From Rosa chinensis (taxonomy: Eukaryota > Streptophyta > Magnoliopsida > Rosales > Rosaceae), in assembly GCF_002994745.2 (NCBI RefSeq), contig NC_037090.1, forward strand, positions 38,559,001 through 38,623,000: 64,000 bases of DNA. The letters run 5' to 3'. The position numbers were made by a program, and so were the translations under genes. Under the pieces are notes generated by a model, which ran no database searches, was not told the DNA's origin, and saw nothing but the letters and a program-made list of their open reading frames with translations. This document shows positions 1 through 14,505 of this stretch, one piece after another; position 1 is the first letter of the stretch; each line of letters begins with the position of its first letter.

Positions 1-111
1 CGATATCTTTCTATAGATAGTAATAGTATCAACTCATATGTCCATGTTTGGGTTCTATTGGGTGGAATAATAATCAAATACGGGATAAAAAGAAAATAGA
101 AATTTTCTTTC

Positions 112-204
112 GGAGAGATGGCCGAGTGGTTGATAGCCCCGGTCTTGAAAACCGATATAGTTCGAAACAAAGAACTATCGAGGGTTCGAATCCCTCTCTC
201 TCCT
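112..204 (+). tRNA. trnS-UGA: Plastid-type tRNA-Ser (UGA), in the NUPT
   Basis: A class II tRNA with a long variable arm. The acceptor strand GGAGAGA pairs with TCTCTCC, the T arm contains TTCGAAT, and the anticodon loop CTTGAAA gives UGA. The closing base of the anticodon stem reads A (ACCGA) where I expect G (ACCGG) in plastids, producing a C-A mismatch. As a nuclear copy without plastid transcription it is most likely not expressed. Confidence 0.85.
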
Positions 205-444
205 TTTCTCGGCGAATAGATTTGTTGCGTTTCTTTTTTTTATTGGTTTTGCCCGGCTGAGTAGCATAAAAGGAAATGGCTCGGCTAAATGGGATAGCCG
301 AGCCAGAAAAGAAATAGATTAGAAGAGAGAAATGGGTTGAAAAGAAAGGAAGAAGGAATCCTTTTTAAATAGGACTTGATCCACCTTACATATTAGGTTT
401 GGTGGAATCAAATTGATTCCTACTTCAAGCATTGGATCTCTATC

Positions 445-2386
<1,942 letters not shown>

Positions 2387-4710
2387 GGATTATAATTCAT
2401 ATACATATTTGTGGCATAAAACATGGAAATTACTTGTTCTAAAGTCTAATTTAATGTTGACTAATCCAATTCCATTATTCTCCTAATTTTGTACTTTTGC
2501 TTAACTTTTGTGTTTATTTATATAAATTTATTATATTTTCCTTATCATGCTAGGAAATGATGGAGAAACATGGAAATACACTAAAAAGTCAACCTCAGCA
2601 CATTTTCCTACTCCGGCTAGAAGAAAGCAAGCTAGACAAGGAAGGAGGGACTTCAAACTGACCAAATGAACTCCAAATGAGTTGAAACTTTCCAGATCCG
2701 TTCTAGACGTCCTAAGGATCATTTCTTATGAAGAGTACAAGAGCTATTTCGGAGTAGAAAACCTTCAAAAGATTGGTCCAAGTTTCTGACTAAAAGACGA
2801 AAACGGCACAACCTGACCGGTATGGATTCCGGCAGCATTTTCGGCCAAAATAGGGTGAACTAAGCTCTGAAATTTTACCATGATGATCTACACTTATCAA
2901 GGAACATTTGGTATGAAGAAGTTGAAGACCAATTCCGAAGTCTCGATGGAGATTCAATTGAATGAAGCTTCAAAAGCAGAAAACAAAGTCAAAACATGGC
3001 AGTTTGGCCTAGGACCTTCTTTGGACGAATTTCTTGTGCATTTTTGGAAGGTCTATGATACTGAAATTATCAAGGAGATCCCTAGAAGAATCCTACAAGA
3101 CTATGGCAAGATTAATTCATCATATTATCTTGTGGATAATAGGCATCCCTTGCACACTTTCTCTCCCATGCTTGTCACCTTGACTTTGGTGAGCCAAAAC
3201 CATTCCAACACTCTTCATTTTCATGGTTCTCATGGACAACAAAGAGAGCAGCTGCTCATCTCTTCTCCCTTAGCCATATTTCTCTACTTTACTCTCTTTA
3301 ATAGCTCATCATTACTTCCCTCTTCTTACTCCATCTCTTCCATACCTTTTTCCCTTATTTTTAGGATCTATTACCACTCTCATACTCCACCTCCATGCTT
3401 CTTACAGTGCTTGAGCTGATCTCTTTTGCTTCCATTCATCATTTTACTCCTCTCTCTCTTCTCTATATAAGTATCCCTTCATCACACTCTTAAGACATCA
3501 CCCATTCCACCCCATTACATCTTATTTGTCTCTTCATCTCTTTCATAAAACCTCCATCTCACCTCCCAAAATCCAAACTCATAATATCCATACTCCCCTT
3601 ACTACTCCATCTACTCCATCACCACCACCATAAACTCTATCACCACCACTCAAAATTAGCCAAAGAAGCATCATATCTTCATCACCATTCCATTCATCAT
3701 CAACATCAACAAGTTCATAATCCATTCATTCCACCATCAAGGAGGATCTAAGAGCATTGAAGGAGAAAAACCATGGAGGAGCTAGTCATCAATTTGTCAA
3801 GCTCCAACTTGTTCACTCTTTCTTTAAACTCCTTAATTTTCCTTGATGTATTTTAGATTTGGTGTTAATTTGTATGAAAATGAGTGAGTAGTTACTTTGT
3901 TGGAACTAGGGTTGAAAGCCCTAGCCAATCTTGTATGGATTGATGCTATAATTTGATGTTATGCAATTTTCTTTAACATGCCTACATGCTAGTTCAAGAG
4001 TTGAATGCATATGCTTAGACTTTACCACTTTGAGTATGTGTGTTTGCTATGTTATGATATAATGTTTAGAGATTGGTAACCTTTGAATGTTAAAGTATGA
4101 AATGTAGGGGTTGTGAATTACAATCACTTAGAGATAAGCTTGGTTGGTTTGCATGATTTCTTCATCTCCAAACTTTATGCACTTAGGGTAATGCACTAGA
4201 TACCTAACCAGATTGAAATGCATGACTTAAGTAGTTAAGTACTACACCCGATAGGGGTTGCTTGATATCACAAAAGGAGCATGTCCCTTGTCATACCCGA
4301 GAGGGATGCAAGGAGAGAAATTGGTTAATTAATTCTCATATTGAAATGCATCAATACTTGCAAGGGAGGTTAGTGGTAGATAATCTAAATCCTAACTTTC
4401 ATCTATTTGATCACTAGTTTAGTTTAGAGTAATTTAGTTTACATTTGAGCATCTAGTTATTTTCAATTCAAAAATATCTTCAAAAACCAAAATCAAATCA
4501 CTACTCCATCTTGCACATACTCACCATGAACCTAGATTTCCTTGTGAATTTAGGTTTGTGATTGTACATTTGCATATTCTAGCTCTCCTTAGGTTAACAC
4601 CCTAGCTAGTGAAACGAATCCAATCCTCGTGGGTTCAACAACTTTTTTTAAATCCCTATACTATTACTTGTACACCCCTTATACTTGGGGGTGGCTATTT
4701 GACTAACAAT
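2387..4710 (+). mobile_element. Degenerate LTR-like block, probably a Ty3/gypsy solo LTR
   Basis: The block has the layout of a long plant Ty3/gypsy LTR: a 1 kb U3-like part, a TATA box at 3464, then a pyrimidine-rich transcribed leader. It ends with the phrase AATCCTCGTGGGTTC near 4617 and GACTAACA near 4707, as in U5 ends of Athila/Tat-type LTRs. No gag or pol follows, so it would be a solo LTR or fragment. The ends are approximate because no convincing target-site duplication was found. It is not the same family as the 24947 LTR. Confidence 0.45.
3464..3471 (+). promoter_or_regulatory. TATA box of the LTR-like block
   Basis: TATATAAG sits just downstream of a CT-rich tract and upstream of a C/T/A-rich leader with few G residues, the arrangement expected of an LTR promoter. 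No transcript evidence is available. Confidence 0.45.
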
Positions 4711-5292
4711 CTTTCTTTGTTTATTTCATGCGCAAGATGAAAGTTGGTGTCTTCCTTGTTTGCTTCATTTGGAAGATGAAATTGAGCAAGGGAAAAGGGC
4801 AAGTACAAAACCAAGGCCAAAACAGGGGATACCTGCAAACAAGAAGAGAAAACCGATTTTAGAGATTGGAATACCCCAATTCGAATTCATCTAAGGGGGT
4901 GAAATTGGCACCCGTTTTTAGAAACCGCACTTCATCTTCGTGCATATATTCGTTTAAAACTTACTCACGGAGGGCTGTGGTTTGTAAAAAGTTGGACTTC
5001 ACTACTGATTTCCTACTAAATGCTTCTTGGCTCTGTTCTTTTGATGGCACTGTAAAAGTATAATTCGAGTCTGCAATTTGTAAACAACCTGAAAATTTTT
5101 TTCTTTGAAAAAGCATAAATACTTATAGAAGCCTCTAGGGCTGCAAAATCCAAGAAATGGAAATTAAAAGCAGGAGCACACTTGCCGATCAACAAACTGA
5201 CTTGAACTTGAGTTCTGGATATAAATAACGGTATTATTTTTCTTAGGGTTTAAGGTAGTTTCACTAAAACTCTTGTGCTCTATACTATGAAA
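4711..5292. other. Spacer between the LTR-like block and the PUR7 3' end
   Basis: Nothing recognisable as a gene. A 65-codon open frame at 4866-5063 has no family resemblance that I can see. The right part would correspond to the 3' untranslated and downstream region of the minus-strand SAICAR synthase pseudogene. Confidence 0.4.
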
Positions 5293-8200
5293 TTACTTCA
5301 GAGATGACAGTGCTTGTGCCACATTGCGAGATATTCGATCGTGTATTTGCTCCTGAATGGACGAAGCTCGGATTATGTCAGTATTATTTGTATACAAAAA
5401 ATAGAATGTCAATCAAAACAAGGTCTTTACCTCTGTTGAAGGCATCTTGAATTTCGATTATTTGATTGTCTCGTACAAGAAAATATATCTGCCATTGTAA
5501 ACGAAAAAACAGCAAATTACACGAGTAACTAAAACCTATACCGGTTGATACAAAATATTGAAACTTGCACACACTTTTATGGTGTTGATCAGACCAATAG
5601 CTCAATTACACATCAGAAGAGAAGAGGAAGAGGGGATAACAAAAAACGAGGCTTAATGAGCATTTTATCAAGTTTAAATGGACTTCCTATGGACAATCAG
5701 AATCATGATAATCAACCTTTACCAAAAAATATGACTAGTATTGTAATGGCAGACATGCAGAACCAGTGAAAGAGACTATTGATATGCCCGTGAAACTTTC
5801 TTAAGGCCACAATGTTGGCAGATGAATGGAAAAATAAAATAAACAACATATCCCGCAGTGGTACCTCAGTATCCCGTACTATGATTTATTCAAAAAGGAT
5901 GGCCTAACAAACACCTCATCACACGAGACGGGGAGAACTGTGTGGATGGGCATTATATCTTACAATTCAGTTGGTTTGCCATTAAAAATGGATTATCAAG
6001 TACAGCTTCTTGCAAGTCAATTAGAAGTTTTCTATCAACTAAGGAAGAGTTTTGAAACTAATCACCTGTGACACATGCATTGTCACTTCGTACCTGATTA
6101 TAGATAATCAACATATATCCGACACAGGCGTACACTACACTACCCAACACATAATCAACATATTGCTGCAACTGTGGATGAAATCTCAGCAATACTATTT
6201 AGTTGTTTGGCATGATCTTGTTGAAAGAAGCATTGACAAAAAGCTTTGGTTATTGTTAACAAAAAGGAAAAAAAAATATTTATTTTATATAATAGAACCA
6301 AAATCTGCACTATGCTTAAATGGACCTCTAAGACCAAAACCTATAAAATTTAGTACATATACTTTGATGAGCAAATCATTTTCTATGCTTACTGCTGACC
6401 TACCTAGCTACATGTAAACGTCCACAGAGCAACCACAAGTGCAATCATAATTAGATCAGAGTTAGTTTAAGGAAAAGCAATATATCATCCAAACCCAACC
6501 TCAATAAAGCATGTAGAAGAAATTATTACACGGTTTAAATAGTGGCAAAGCACAACAGACAATTGACATACCGCCAAAATAGTTCATGAACGAGTTCTTC
6601 AGAGGCTTCAGGGATGACCTAAATTTGTGTATAATCGAAGTGAGATTTGATTTTTTACATTCTCAAACAGATCGACAAAGATGTCAGTTACCTCATCTTC
6701 ATATGGATTGCAATGATCTTTAAACCACAAGATCAAGAACTCCTAAGAATCAATGCTCAAATATCAGCAATAAGCTGATAAAATGTAATAATCTCACAAG
6801 TGCAAAAAAACACGTCATACATGATAGTATGAAATACAGTACACACCTTACCAACATTTTCAGGTTCAAGACCATTTTGAAAATGTTCCTCATAAGTATG
6901 TGCAATCCAATATCTGCTTGAATCGGGTGTATGCACCTAGGATAGGAATGAAACACAAAAATCACCTCCAATGTCATTATTTAAACTGAAATGTGTATCA
7001 TGAGTGAGGAAGCATGATAAATACTTTACAAGACAACATAATACCTCATCAATCAAATTTATGGAACCATCGTGTCCCTTTCCAAATTCATACTTTGTGT
7101 CTACCAATATCAACCCATGCTCCAAAGCCACACACTGCACCAATAGAGAAATGATAAAATTAGTTACCTTGGCTGCGTTTATTATTCATAGAAGCTGATA
7201 GATCAATATAAATTCAACTATGATAGCTGCCTACATGTGTGTATGATTAATTCAGCTAGTATTATTATTCGAATTTGATCATATATGAACTATAACAAAA
7301 CTATACCACAAAGCCAAAACAGTTTAGTCCACATGTCTAGGTATAAATGAAGCAGTGCATTTGACACCACAATGCATGTAATTTTTACAGTCCAACATCA
7401 AATCATATGACATACTTCTGAGAAAAAATAAACACACAAAAAAAGAACAAAAAGCTGTAGAACTACTCAAAAGATGTTTTGTTCATGCTTCATCTTCTGA
7501 CTATTCCTCTTTGTAGCCTTTATTCTACTCCATGTTTTCTGCTACATACCAAGTCTATACGATTCCATCTAGATCCGGTTTGGTTTTATTGAGCTAGTTT
7601 TATTGTGTTTTCAGATAACTTCATTTTCAGAGGCCCATAACTCAAGAAGATATCAAGAAAAGAAAATTACCTGTCATACTCAAACAAGCTTAATGCTTTC
7701 CTACTTACTTCACCATAGTCCGCTTGATTCATCAGTCCACGTTCAATTATCTGCAAGAAAATTGCACCACACATATTAAGTAATCTGAATGTATAGAGGA
7801 GAGAAAAACATGGCACATGTCATACTTCCCAATTGGATAGAAAATCTACCACTCCATGCTAACTTGGTTTCATCTCTAGCATGAACTTCTCTCCCTTTTT
7901 CAATTCACTTAACATCTTCATTAACAAGCTTGTCAGCCTAATGGCCCTAACTAACATGCGTCTCTCTTCTTCTTCCCTTTCCCCTTAAAGTGACAAAAAA
8001 TTATTAAAGAGACCAACCTCATCTGGAGTAATAGGAATGTCATGATCTGCAGCCTTAGTTGTTATTAGCAGGAAGTTTTTGGCTCTTTACCAAGCCTATA
8101 ACATCAATAGACCATCAAACAAAAACTTTAGGAGTAGAAAGATAACAAGAGATTATTTACAAAGCGCACCGTCTGGAAGTACATCGCCATAGTAATTTCG

Positions 8201-8380
8201 ACTGCCACTTCTATAGACTGTCCATAATGATGCATCAATACTTCCAGTCACAAAACCTCTGACTACAAATTAAAAGCAAAATTATTTTAAAGACTTATGT
8301 AGTAATGAATTTACAAAGACTGCAAGTACCCTCATCTTCGAATAAGCCAAAACGGCAAAACCTCTTACATGGATATCATT

Positions 8381-8514
8381 TTTTTTTTTTTTTTGACATT
8401 AAAAGTAATATTACAAAGAAACAGAAAAAACAGAAAGGCAAAACCCATGAAACAGGCTCTCATGGGGGAGCAGAAAATGCATCAGATTGTAAGATGCAAC
8501 AGAAACTGCATCTG
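8381..8514 (-). mobile_element. 5'-truncated LINE tail in a PUR7 intron
   Basis: A 134-base insert beginning (plus strand) with a run of T, i.e. a poly(A) tail on the minus strand. It is flanked by a perfect 14-base duplication ACATGGATATCATT at 8367-8380 and 8515-8528. Poly(A) plus a long target duplication is the signature of LINE-mediated insertion. It is too short to hold coding sequence. Confidence 0.8.
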
Positions 8515-9233
8515 ACATGGATATCATTGACTATGCAAAATGTGGATTCAATAACAATTAATATCCACTGACATTATATATGCAATAAGCTTATAATGGG
8601 AATTCCATGGCTATTTGAAATATGTGGTTTATTATAAGATCTCTTCACGATTTGTTTTCAAGTACCTTAAACTACCGCTATAATAATCTCTTTACTATTG
8701 TTTCCTGTCAAAACTCGCACTTTCATTCTTATATGGTAATTTATGAAAAATTGAAACAATGTATTTATGAAAACTATTGATTTTACTACGAGTTAGCGTC
8801 TTACTGTACTCACAATTTTATTTTCAACATATTATGATAATAATATCGTACCCACAACCTCCACCGGAAAAACAGAACATTTCTTTGCACAGTTACATTT
8901 TCGTCTAGGACTGATACAACTGCATTTGATGTTATATGTCGAGTTTTGTCAAACCCCCATAAACTTGTTTTATTAAGGACCTAAAAAGATAGAACCAAAG
9001 AAATTCAAATGTCGATACTAATTATCTAAAACCAATGTAGTGAGTATATTAATAAGACAAGCTTTGTGACCATTCCTTTTTCTTTTTTCATAACAAATCA
9101 AACTAAATCCAATAATGAAAACTAACATTTATTCATTTCTTTGAGATCGTAACTGAGAACTGACCTGGCCTTTAAAGGGAATGGAAGCAAGAATTCTATC
9201 AAATGAACTTTGCCTGTCTGTGGTGACCATAAC

Positions 9234-11947
9234 TGTAACGTCCCGAACCTAAATTTACCAGTTTACGAGTCTTTCGATGGGTAAATGACATTTACATTTA
9301 CTTTTTGGCTCCGTTTCAATATTTTAGTGGGGGCCCTAAAAGTTGACTTTTTGTTTGGGTCAAAATTTGAGAAAATTTCCTTCATGAAAGTAGTAGAGGA
9401 CGTTAAACCGAGAGCGTACATATATGGTACGTAAAAATCGAAATTCGTATGCGAAAATTATAAGCGAAAAGGTAAAGTTACTGTTCATGGTAGAAATTTG
9501 TATAAATAATGAAAATTTACTGTGGTAGGTTTCCAAATCCGGAAACCCACCTTTCTCTCTCCTCTCCCCCGATCTCTCCCCTTTCCTTTTCGTGCGATTC
9601 CTTCTCCCCTTCAATTCGCCGCCGTTCGGCCATTAACTAGTGGGCAACCGGGCGCCACGTGATCGCCTCTTCCTCCTCTTGACGCTAGTGCCCTTGAGTT
9701 TCGGCGACTTAGCCGGAAAACCCCGAATCGAAGCAAGGAACCTCACGAGGGCAGTTTGAGCTTTTCCGGCGATTCAGCCATTTCCAGCCATTTCTGACCT
9801 CCAAATTGGGACCATAGGGGCACCTCAAGCCGGTGATCATTTCCCCTAAGGCCATTCACTTCAATTTGCAGTGTGGAGGTCGAATCAACGATTTCAATTC
9901 TAGAGTTCAGAGGTTTTTTCTGGGTTTTCTTCGCCGGTCAATTTCGAGTGCTTTAAGGTAAAATTGGAATGTGTTGTTGTTGAGGAAATTGTTGGGTCTG
10001 TTGTGTTGTTGTTGCTGCCAAAATTTGGTGGCCATAGGTGGTGGTGACCGCCGACGCGTGGGCCCCACGTGCCGCCACTGTAGGTTGCGTGTGGAGGCGC
10101 ATAGGGCAACTTTCTAATTTCGATTTTTAGCCTATTAAATCCTATAATTGTTGTAGAGGTTGAATATGTGATTTTTGGTGAATTTTGGAGGAGTTTGACA
10201 TTGATTATGAATTTTCGAAGTTTGGAGTTTCAGATGTCGATTTGTGGGAATCCGACCTTCGGATTTCCCTTATTCCGCTATGGAATGCTTTAATCGACGG
10301 ATTGATATTAGTGTTGAAGTTGGGTTGAATTCAAGAAGTATTAGAGATGATTTATGAGGATTTGATTTTGGGAGTCATATTTAATTGTTGAATAGTTTAT
10401 TCACGGAATATAATTGTTTACAGGGTGACGTGCCGAGCTATTGCTCAACGTAGGAAACTGGTAGCGTGGTAGCCTAAATAGTACAGTGAGTGGACATTTA
10501 TTTTAAATTAAATGTGCATGCAGTATATTATTATTTTCTAATTGAGGTTTAATTTATTATTTGAATTATTGAGTGTTATGATTTTCTGGGCTTGATTTCT
10601 TGAGATTTATTATGCTCTATGAGTTACGGGATTTTTAGTGGATTTCCTTCCCGAGGGCTTTCAATAGATTTTTAAGCTATTTATTTATGAGTTATTGAGT
10701 TGGGAAATGATTTTCGGGAAGTGACTGATTAAGAAAATATTCTGAGAATTATTGATTTCGAATAGCGGTTTATATGAGGATTTACGAGTACGAATGTTTC
10801 ATCGAAAAATTGAGTATGATTGAATTATTGAGATTTCTTGAGTTTTGAGCTCCGCACCTATCAGCTTTGAAGTTAGGGTGAGATTTCTTTCCGGAAGCAT
10901 TTATTGATTTACTGAGTATTTGAATTATGTTTTCGAGGATTTATTGAGATATTGAGGTTTGAGTCAGCAAGATAATCTTGAGCAATGCTTTTGGTGAATT
11001 ATTAATGATTAAGTATATGAGGGATTGGAGATTTTAAGAGATTGCAAAATGTTCTATTTTACGTGATTAAGATTGCAGTAAAGATGATGATTAAGAGTAG
11101 GATTAATTTCAGTTTAGTACCTTGTGGTTTGGGGGTAACATCATGTCAGTCCCTGCTCTTTCAATTTGATCAGCAACACCCCTGTGCTTTCAATTTCAAT
11201 CAGCCGTGCCCAAATTTTATTGTTCCGTCCAAATTTTACTTTGTCAATCCAGTCAAAGTTAACGTTCAAATTAGACGGAACAGTAAAATTTGGGCACGGT
11301 TGATTGAAATTAAAAGCACAGGGGTGTTGCTGATCAAATTGAAAGAGCAGGGACTGACATGATGTTACCCTTAAACCACAGGGTACTAAACTGAAATTCA
11401 TCCTTAAGAGTATTTCCAAGATTGTTATTGCATGTGAGTTTTTAGAGAATAACTTGGGAAGCATTACGTTTTACTTATACATTCGAAATTACTTATTTTC
11501 GTCCACTCACTCTAACGGTTTTTAAATGTTTTCCCCTAGGCCCTTCGGTTTCAAATGCCCAGTTTGCAAGTCAGTTTAGCTTGAGGTCGAGCGTACATGG
11601 GGTTGAGGCATAGCTGTCATAGCTTCCGCATGATAAAAATATCGCTCCTTTATCTTGTATTCTATTCTCTTCTACGCCTGTACATTAGATTTCTCTGAAA
11701 ACCTATGAGATTAATTTTTTTAAGTTCAGAATTGTTTTGTGATGTGGGAGATGTTATGTTTTAGGGAGCAGGGTGGCTCCAGAAGATTAAGGGAGGATTA
11801 TTTTAGAAGTGTAAATGTTTTTCTACATGTTTTGGGTAGTCCACTTTTAGATGAAGTTCCCCCAAATTTTTTGATAGAATTTCTTCTAAGGTGGACCCCT
11901 CAGGGCCACTTTGGATTTCAAGGTGAAATCCGGGGCGGGTTCTGTCA
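9234..11947 (+). mobile_element. Solo LTR 1, family TGTAACGTCCCG
   Basis: Begins TGTAACGTCCCG, ends TTCTGTCA, and is flanked by the perfect 5-base duplication ATAAC (9229-9233 and 11948-11952). It is 2714 bases with no internal gag or pol, so it is a solo LTR left by recombination between two LTRs. Related copies lie at 12169-14505 and 21870-24390. It interrupts PUR7 exon 2 between the codons for LV and MVTTD. It carries a nested Mutator-type MITE at 11100-11403 and lacks the hairpin cluster seen in the other two copies. The long LTR suggests a Ty3/gypsy source, but without pol this is inference. Confidence 0.9.
11100..11403. mobile_element. Mutator-type MITE (304 bp fold-back) inside solo LTR 1
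   Basis: Almost the whole element is an inverted repeat: two arms of about 130 bases that pair nearly perfectly, separated by a short spacer around 11235-11275. The ends are GGATTAATTTCAGTTTAGTA and its near-complement. The 9-base sequence TTAAGAGTA flanks both sides (11091-11099 and 11404-11412), and a 9-base duplication is characteristic of Mutator-like elements. It has no coding capacity; the two overlapping 106-107 codon frames on opposite strands are products of the palindrome. Confidence 0.88.
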
Positions 11948-12168
11948 ATAACTAGATAATCACCACAGTCATAAACATCCCTAACCTGGAAAGCAGAAAA
12001 TTAAGAGCCTTTCTCTAATTAAATAAATGCATTACAAATTCATAACAACCAAAGATTGTAGTGTGATCAAGGAAAGCAACATCTATAACCTGGAAAACAT
12101 AGAAGTAAGAGTCTCACTAAATAAAGAGAATTACAAACCCATAAATGGATTGCCCGAATGAGAACTCT

Positions 12169-14505
12169 TGACAGGACCCGCCCAGGATTTCACCCTGAAA
12201 TCCGAGATGGCCATGTGGGGCCCACCTTAGAGATAACTCTACCGAGAACCGAGTCACCCCTAAAGTGGACTACCCAAAACATTAACCCACAATAGATAAG
12301 AGCCAAATGAAGAAGTGTGGAAGTTATTCGTCAACTATGCATCGAACCATGTACGCCCGACCTAACTAATAACGCCTGCAAACTGGGCATTAGAAATCGA
12401 AAGGCCCAGAGGAAAGTAGACAAAAAACGTTAGCGTGAGTGGACAAAAATAAACAATTTAAAAGAAAAAGGATTTCATACCTTTCCACATTTATTATCTT
12501 AAAAATCTGATGCATGCACAATAAGAAAACACATTTAGCTTTAAATCCAAGGATTTCAAAACGATAGACTGACTAGCCTCGCTAGTCACAACATTCGAAA
12601 AATATATCGTAAAACCGAAAGCTGGTTTCTGAAGAAGATAAGATCAGCCCCGCTGGCTACAGTGAAAATCGGACTAGCCCCGCTAGTCAAGCAATGATAA
12701 GATATGGGGAAGAAGTATCACCATACGAAAGAAGGGAGCCTCCCAGGCTCGGGTCGGAGTGTCCCACACTCTGGAGCATCCCATGCTCTGCTCTACTCAC
12801 CCAGAACACATAGTAAGCAGGGAGGAGTACTAATAGGCTAGCTAGCAATAAAATATAGCGACCCAGGTATGGTGGCTAAAAACCATTCAAATCCAGTAAA
12901 TCTATAAGGCTTCCCCATAAGTCCCGAGAAAAAAGAAAACATGTGTACAATTCCCAACCATACTCGGAAATTCTCGTAGTAAGTCACAAAAATCAACAGC
13001 GTGTCCCTCACGCTAAAAGAATAATTAAATCAATCGTTTCCTCGACAAAAATTCCATTTAAAATCTGAAAACAATTCGTTCCCGAAATCACTTTATAATA
13101 TTTCATAAATCTCAAAACCCAATCAAATCCAAAATCACTTTATAATCCGAAAACCAAAATCACTATCGATAGCAAATCATCATATGCTCAAAATATAAAA
13201 GATTATAATTAAATAATGCATTACTTTAGAGAAATAAATGCATGCATCAATATTCAAAATCAAACGTCCACTCACAGTACTGGTTGGTGACCACGGAAAC
13301 AAGTTCCTTCGTCAAGCGGTAGCTCGATATATCGTCCTGTACACAAGTACACTTCCATAAACGACAATTTGAATAAATAATTACGAACCTAAACGAAACC
13401 TAAAAATCCCTATCTCCATTACTTCTCAAATTCAACCCAAATCACACCCACAACACCAATTCCTTGATTTACATATTATACAATGAAAATAAGGGAAATC
13501 CGACGGCCGGATTTCCCACAATTCAATCACAAAACTTCAGAACTTCAGAAAATCACAAACAATTCCAAACTCCTCCAAAATTCACCAAACTTCACATACA
13601 AGCTCTACAACATTTATAGGATTTAATGGGCTAAAAACTAGAATCAAAACACTGCCCTACACGCTGCAGCCGCCGCCCATAGTGGCGGCGGCGCCGCCAC
13701 CGCAGCCAGCTCCGATGGCCACAAAACTTTGGTAGCAGCACCTACTCAATAGACCCAACAACTTTCTCAACTGAGACAAAGTTAGAAAATGAGTAGAAGT
13801 ACCTCAACAATTAAGGATAAGTGAATAGTAACCCAGAAATTCATCTATTCGATTCTTCCTCCACGCTGCAAATCGTGGCTCAAGGCTAGGGGCAAAATGA
13901 TCCTTGGCAAAAACCGAACCTTCGACGCAGGTTTGGTGGCCGGAGACGGCAGGAATCGGAAAATATCGGCGCTGACCTCAATCTGCTACAGTGACCGTCC
14001 TCTTCTTCTCATTGCCGCATCTTCCACAGTTCAAATTAAGCTACCAAAACAACCTAGAAATGAAGAGAAGGAAGAGAGCTTTCCAACGACATCTTATACG
14101 TCAAAATCCGTCGCCGGATGAAGGAGTTATGGCCGGAAGATGGTGAAGAGGTCGGAGAGGAAGAGAGAATCGGGGAGAGAGGAGAGAGAGCTCGGTAAGT
14201 TTCCGAAAATGGAAACTTACCACAGTAACTCGGCTATTTATAGACAAATTACCATGAACAGTAATTTTACCTTTTCGCTTATAACTTTCGTACATGAACT
14301 CTGAATTTTACGTACCGCATATGCACGTGCTCGGTTTAACGTCCTCTACAACTTTCATGAAGGAAATTTCCTCAAATTCTGACCTGAACAAAAAGTCAAC
14401 TTTTAAGGCCACTAAAAGTATCGAAACAAAGTAAAAAGTGAAAGTAGTTGTCGTTTACCGTCCAAATGACTAGTAAAATAGTAAATTGAGGTACGGGACG
14501 TTACA
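12169..14505 (-). mobile_element. Solo LTR 2, family TGTAACGTCCCG, opposite orientation
   Basis: Read on the minus strand it starts TGTAACGTCCCG at 14505 and ends GGGTCCTGTCA at 12169. The 5-base duplication ACTCT flanks it (12164-12168 and 14506-14510). It is 2337 bases, without internal domain, and lies in PUR7 intron 1. It contains a cluster of short perfect hairpins with three-base loops between about 12571 and 12788, shared with the 21870-24390 copy. Confidence 0.9.

Noticed and set aside
11042..11464. Two similar proteins of 106-107 residues on opposite strands
   Set aside because: They are the two readings of the fold-back MITE, not genes.
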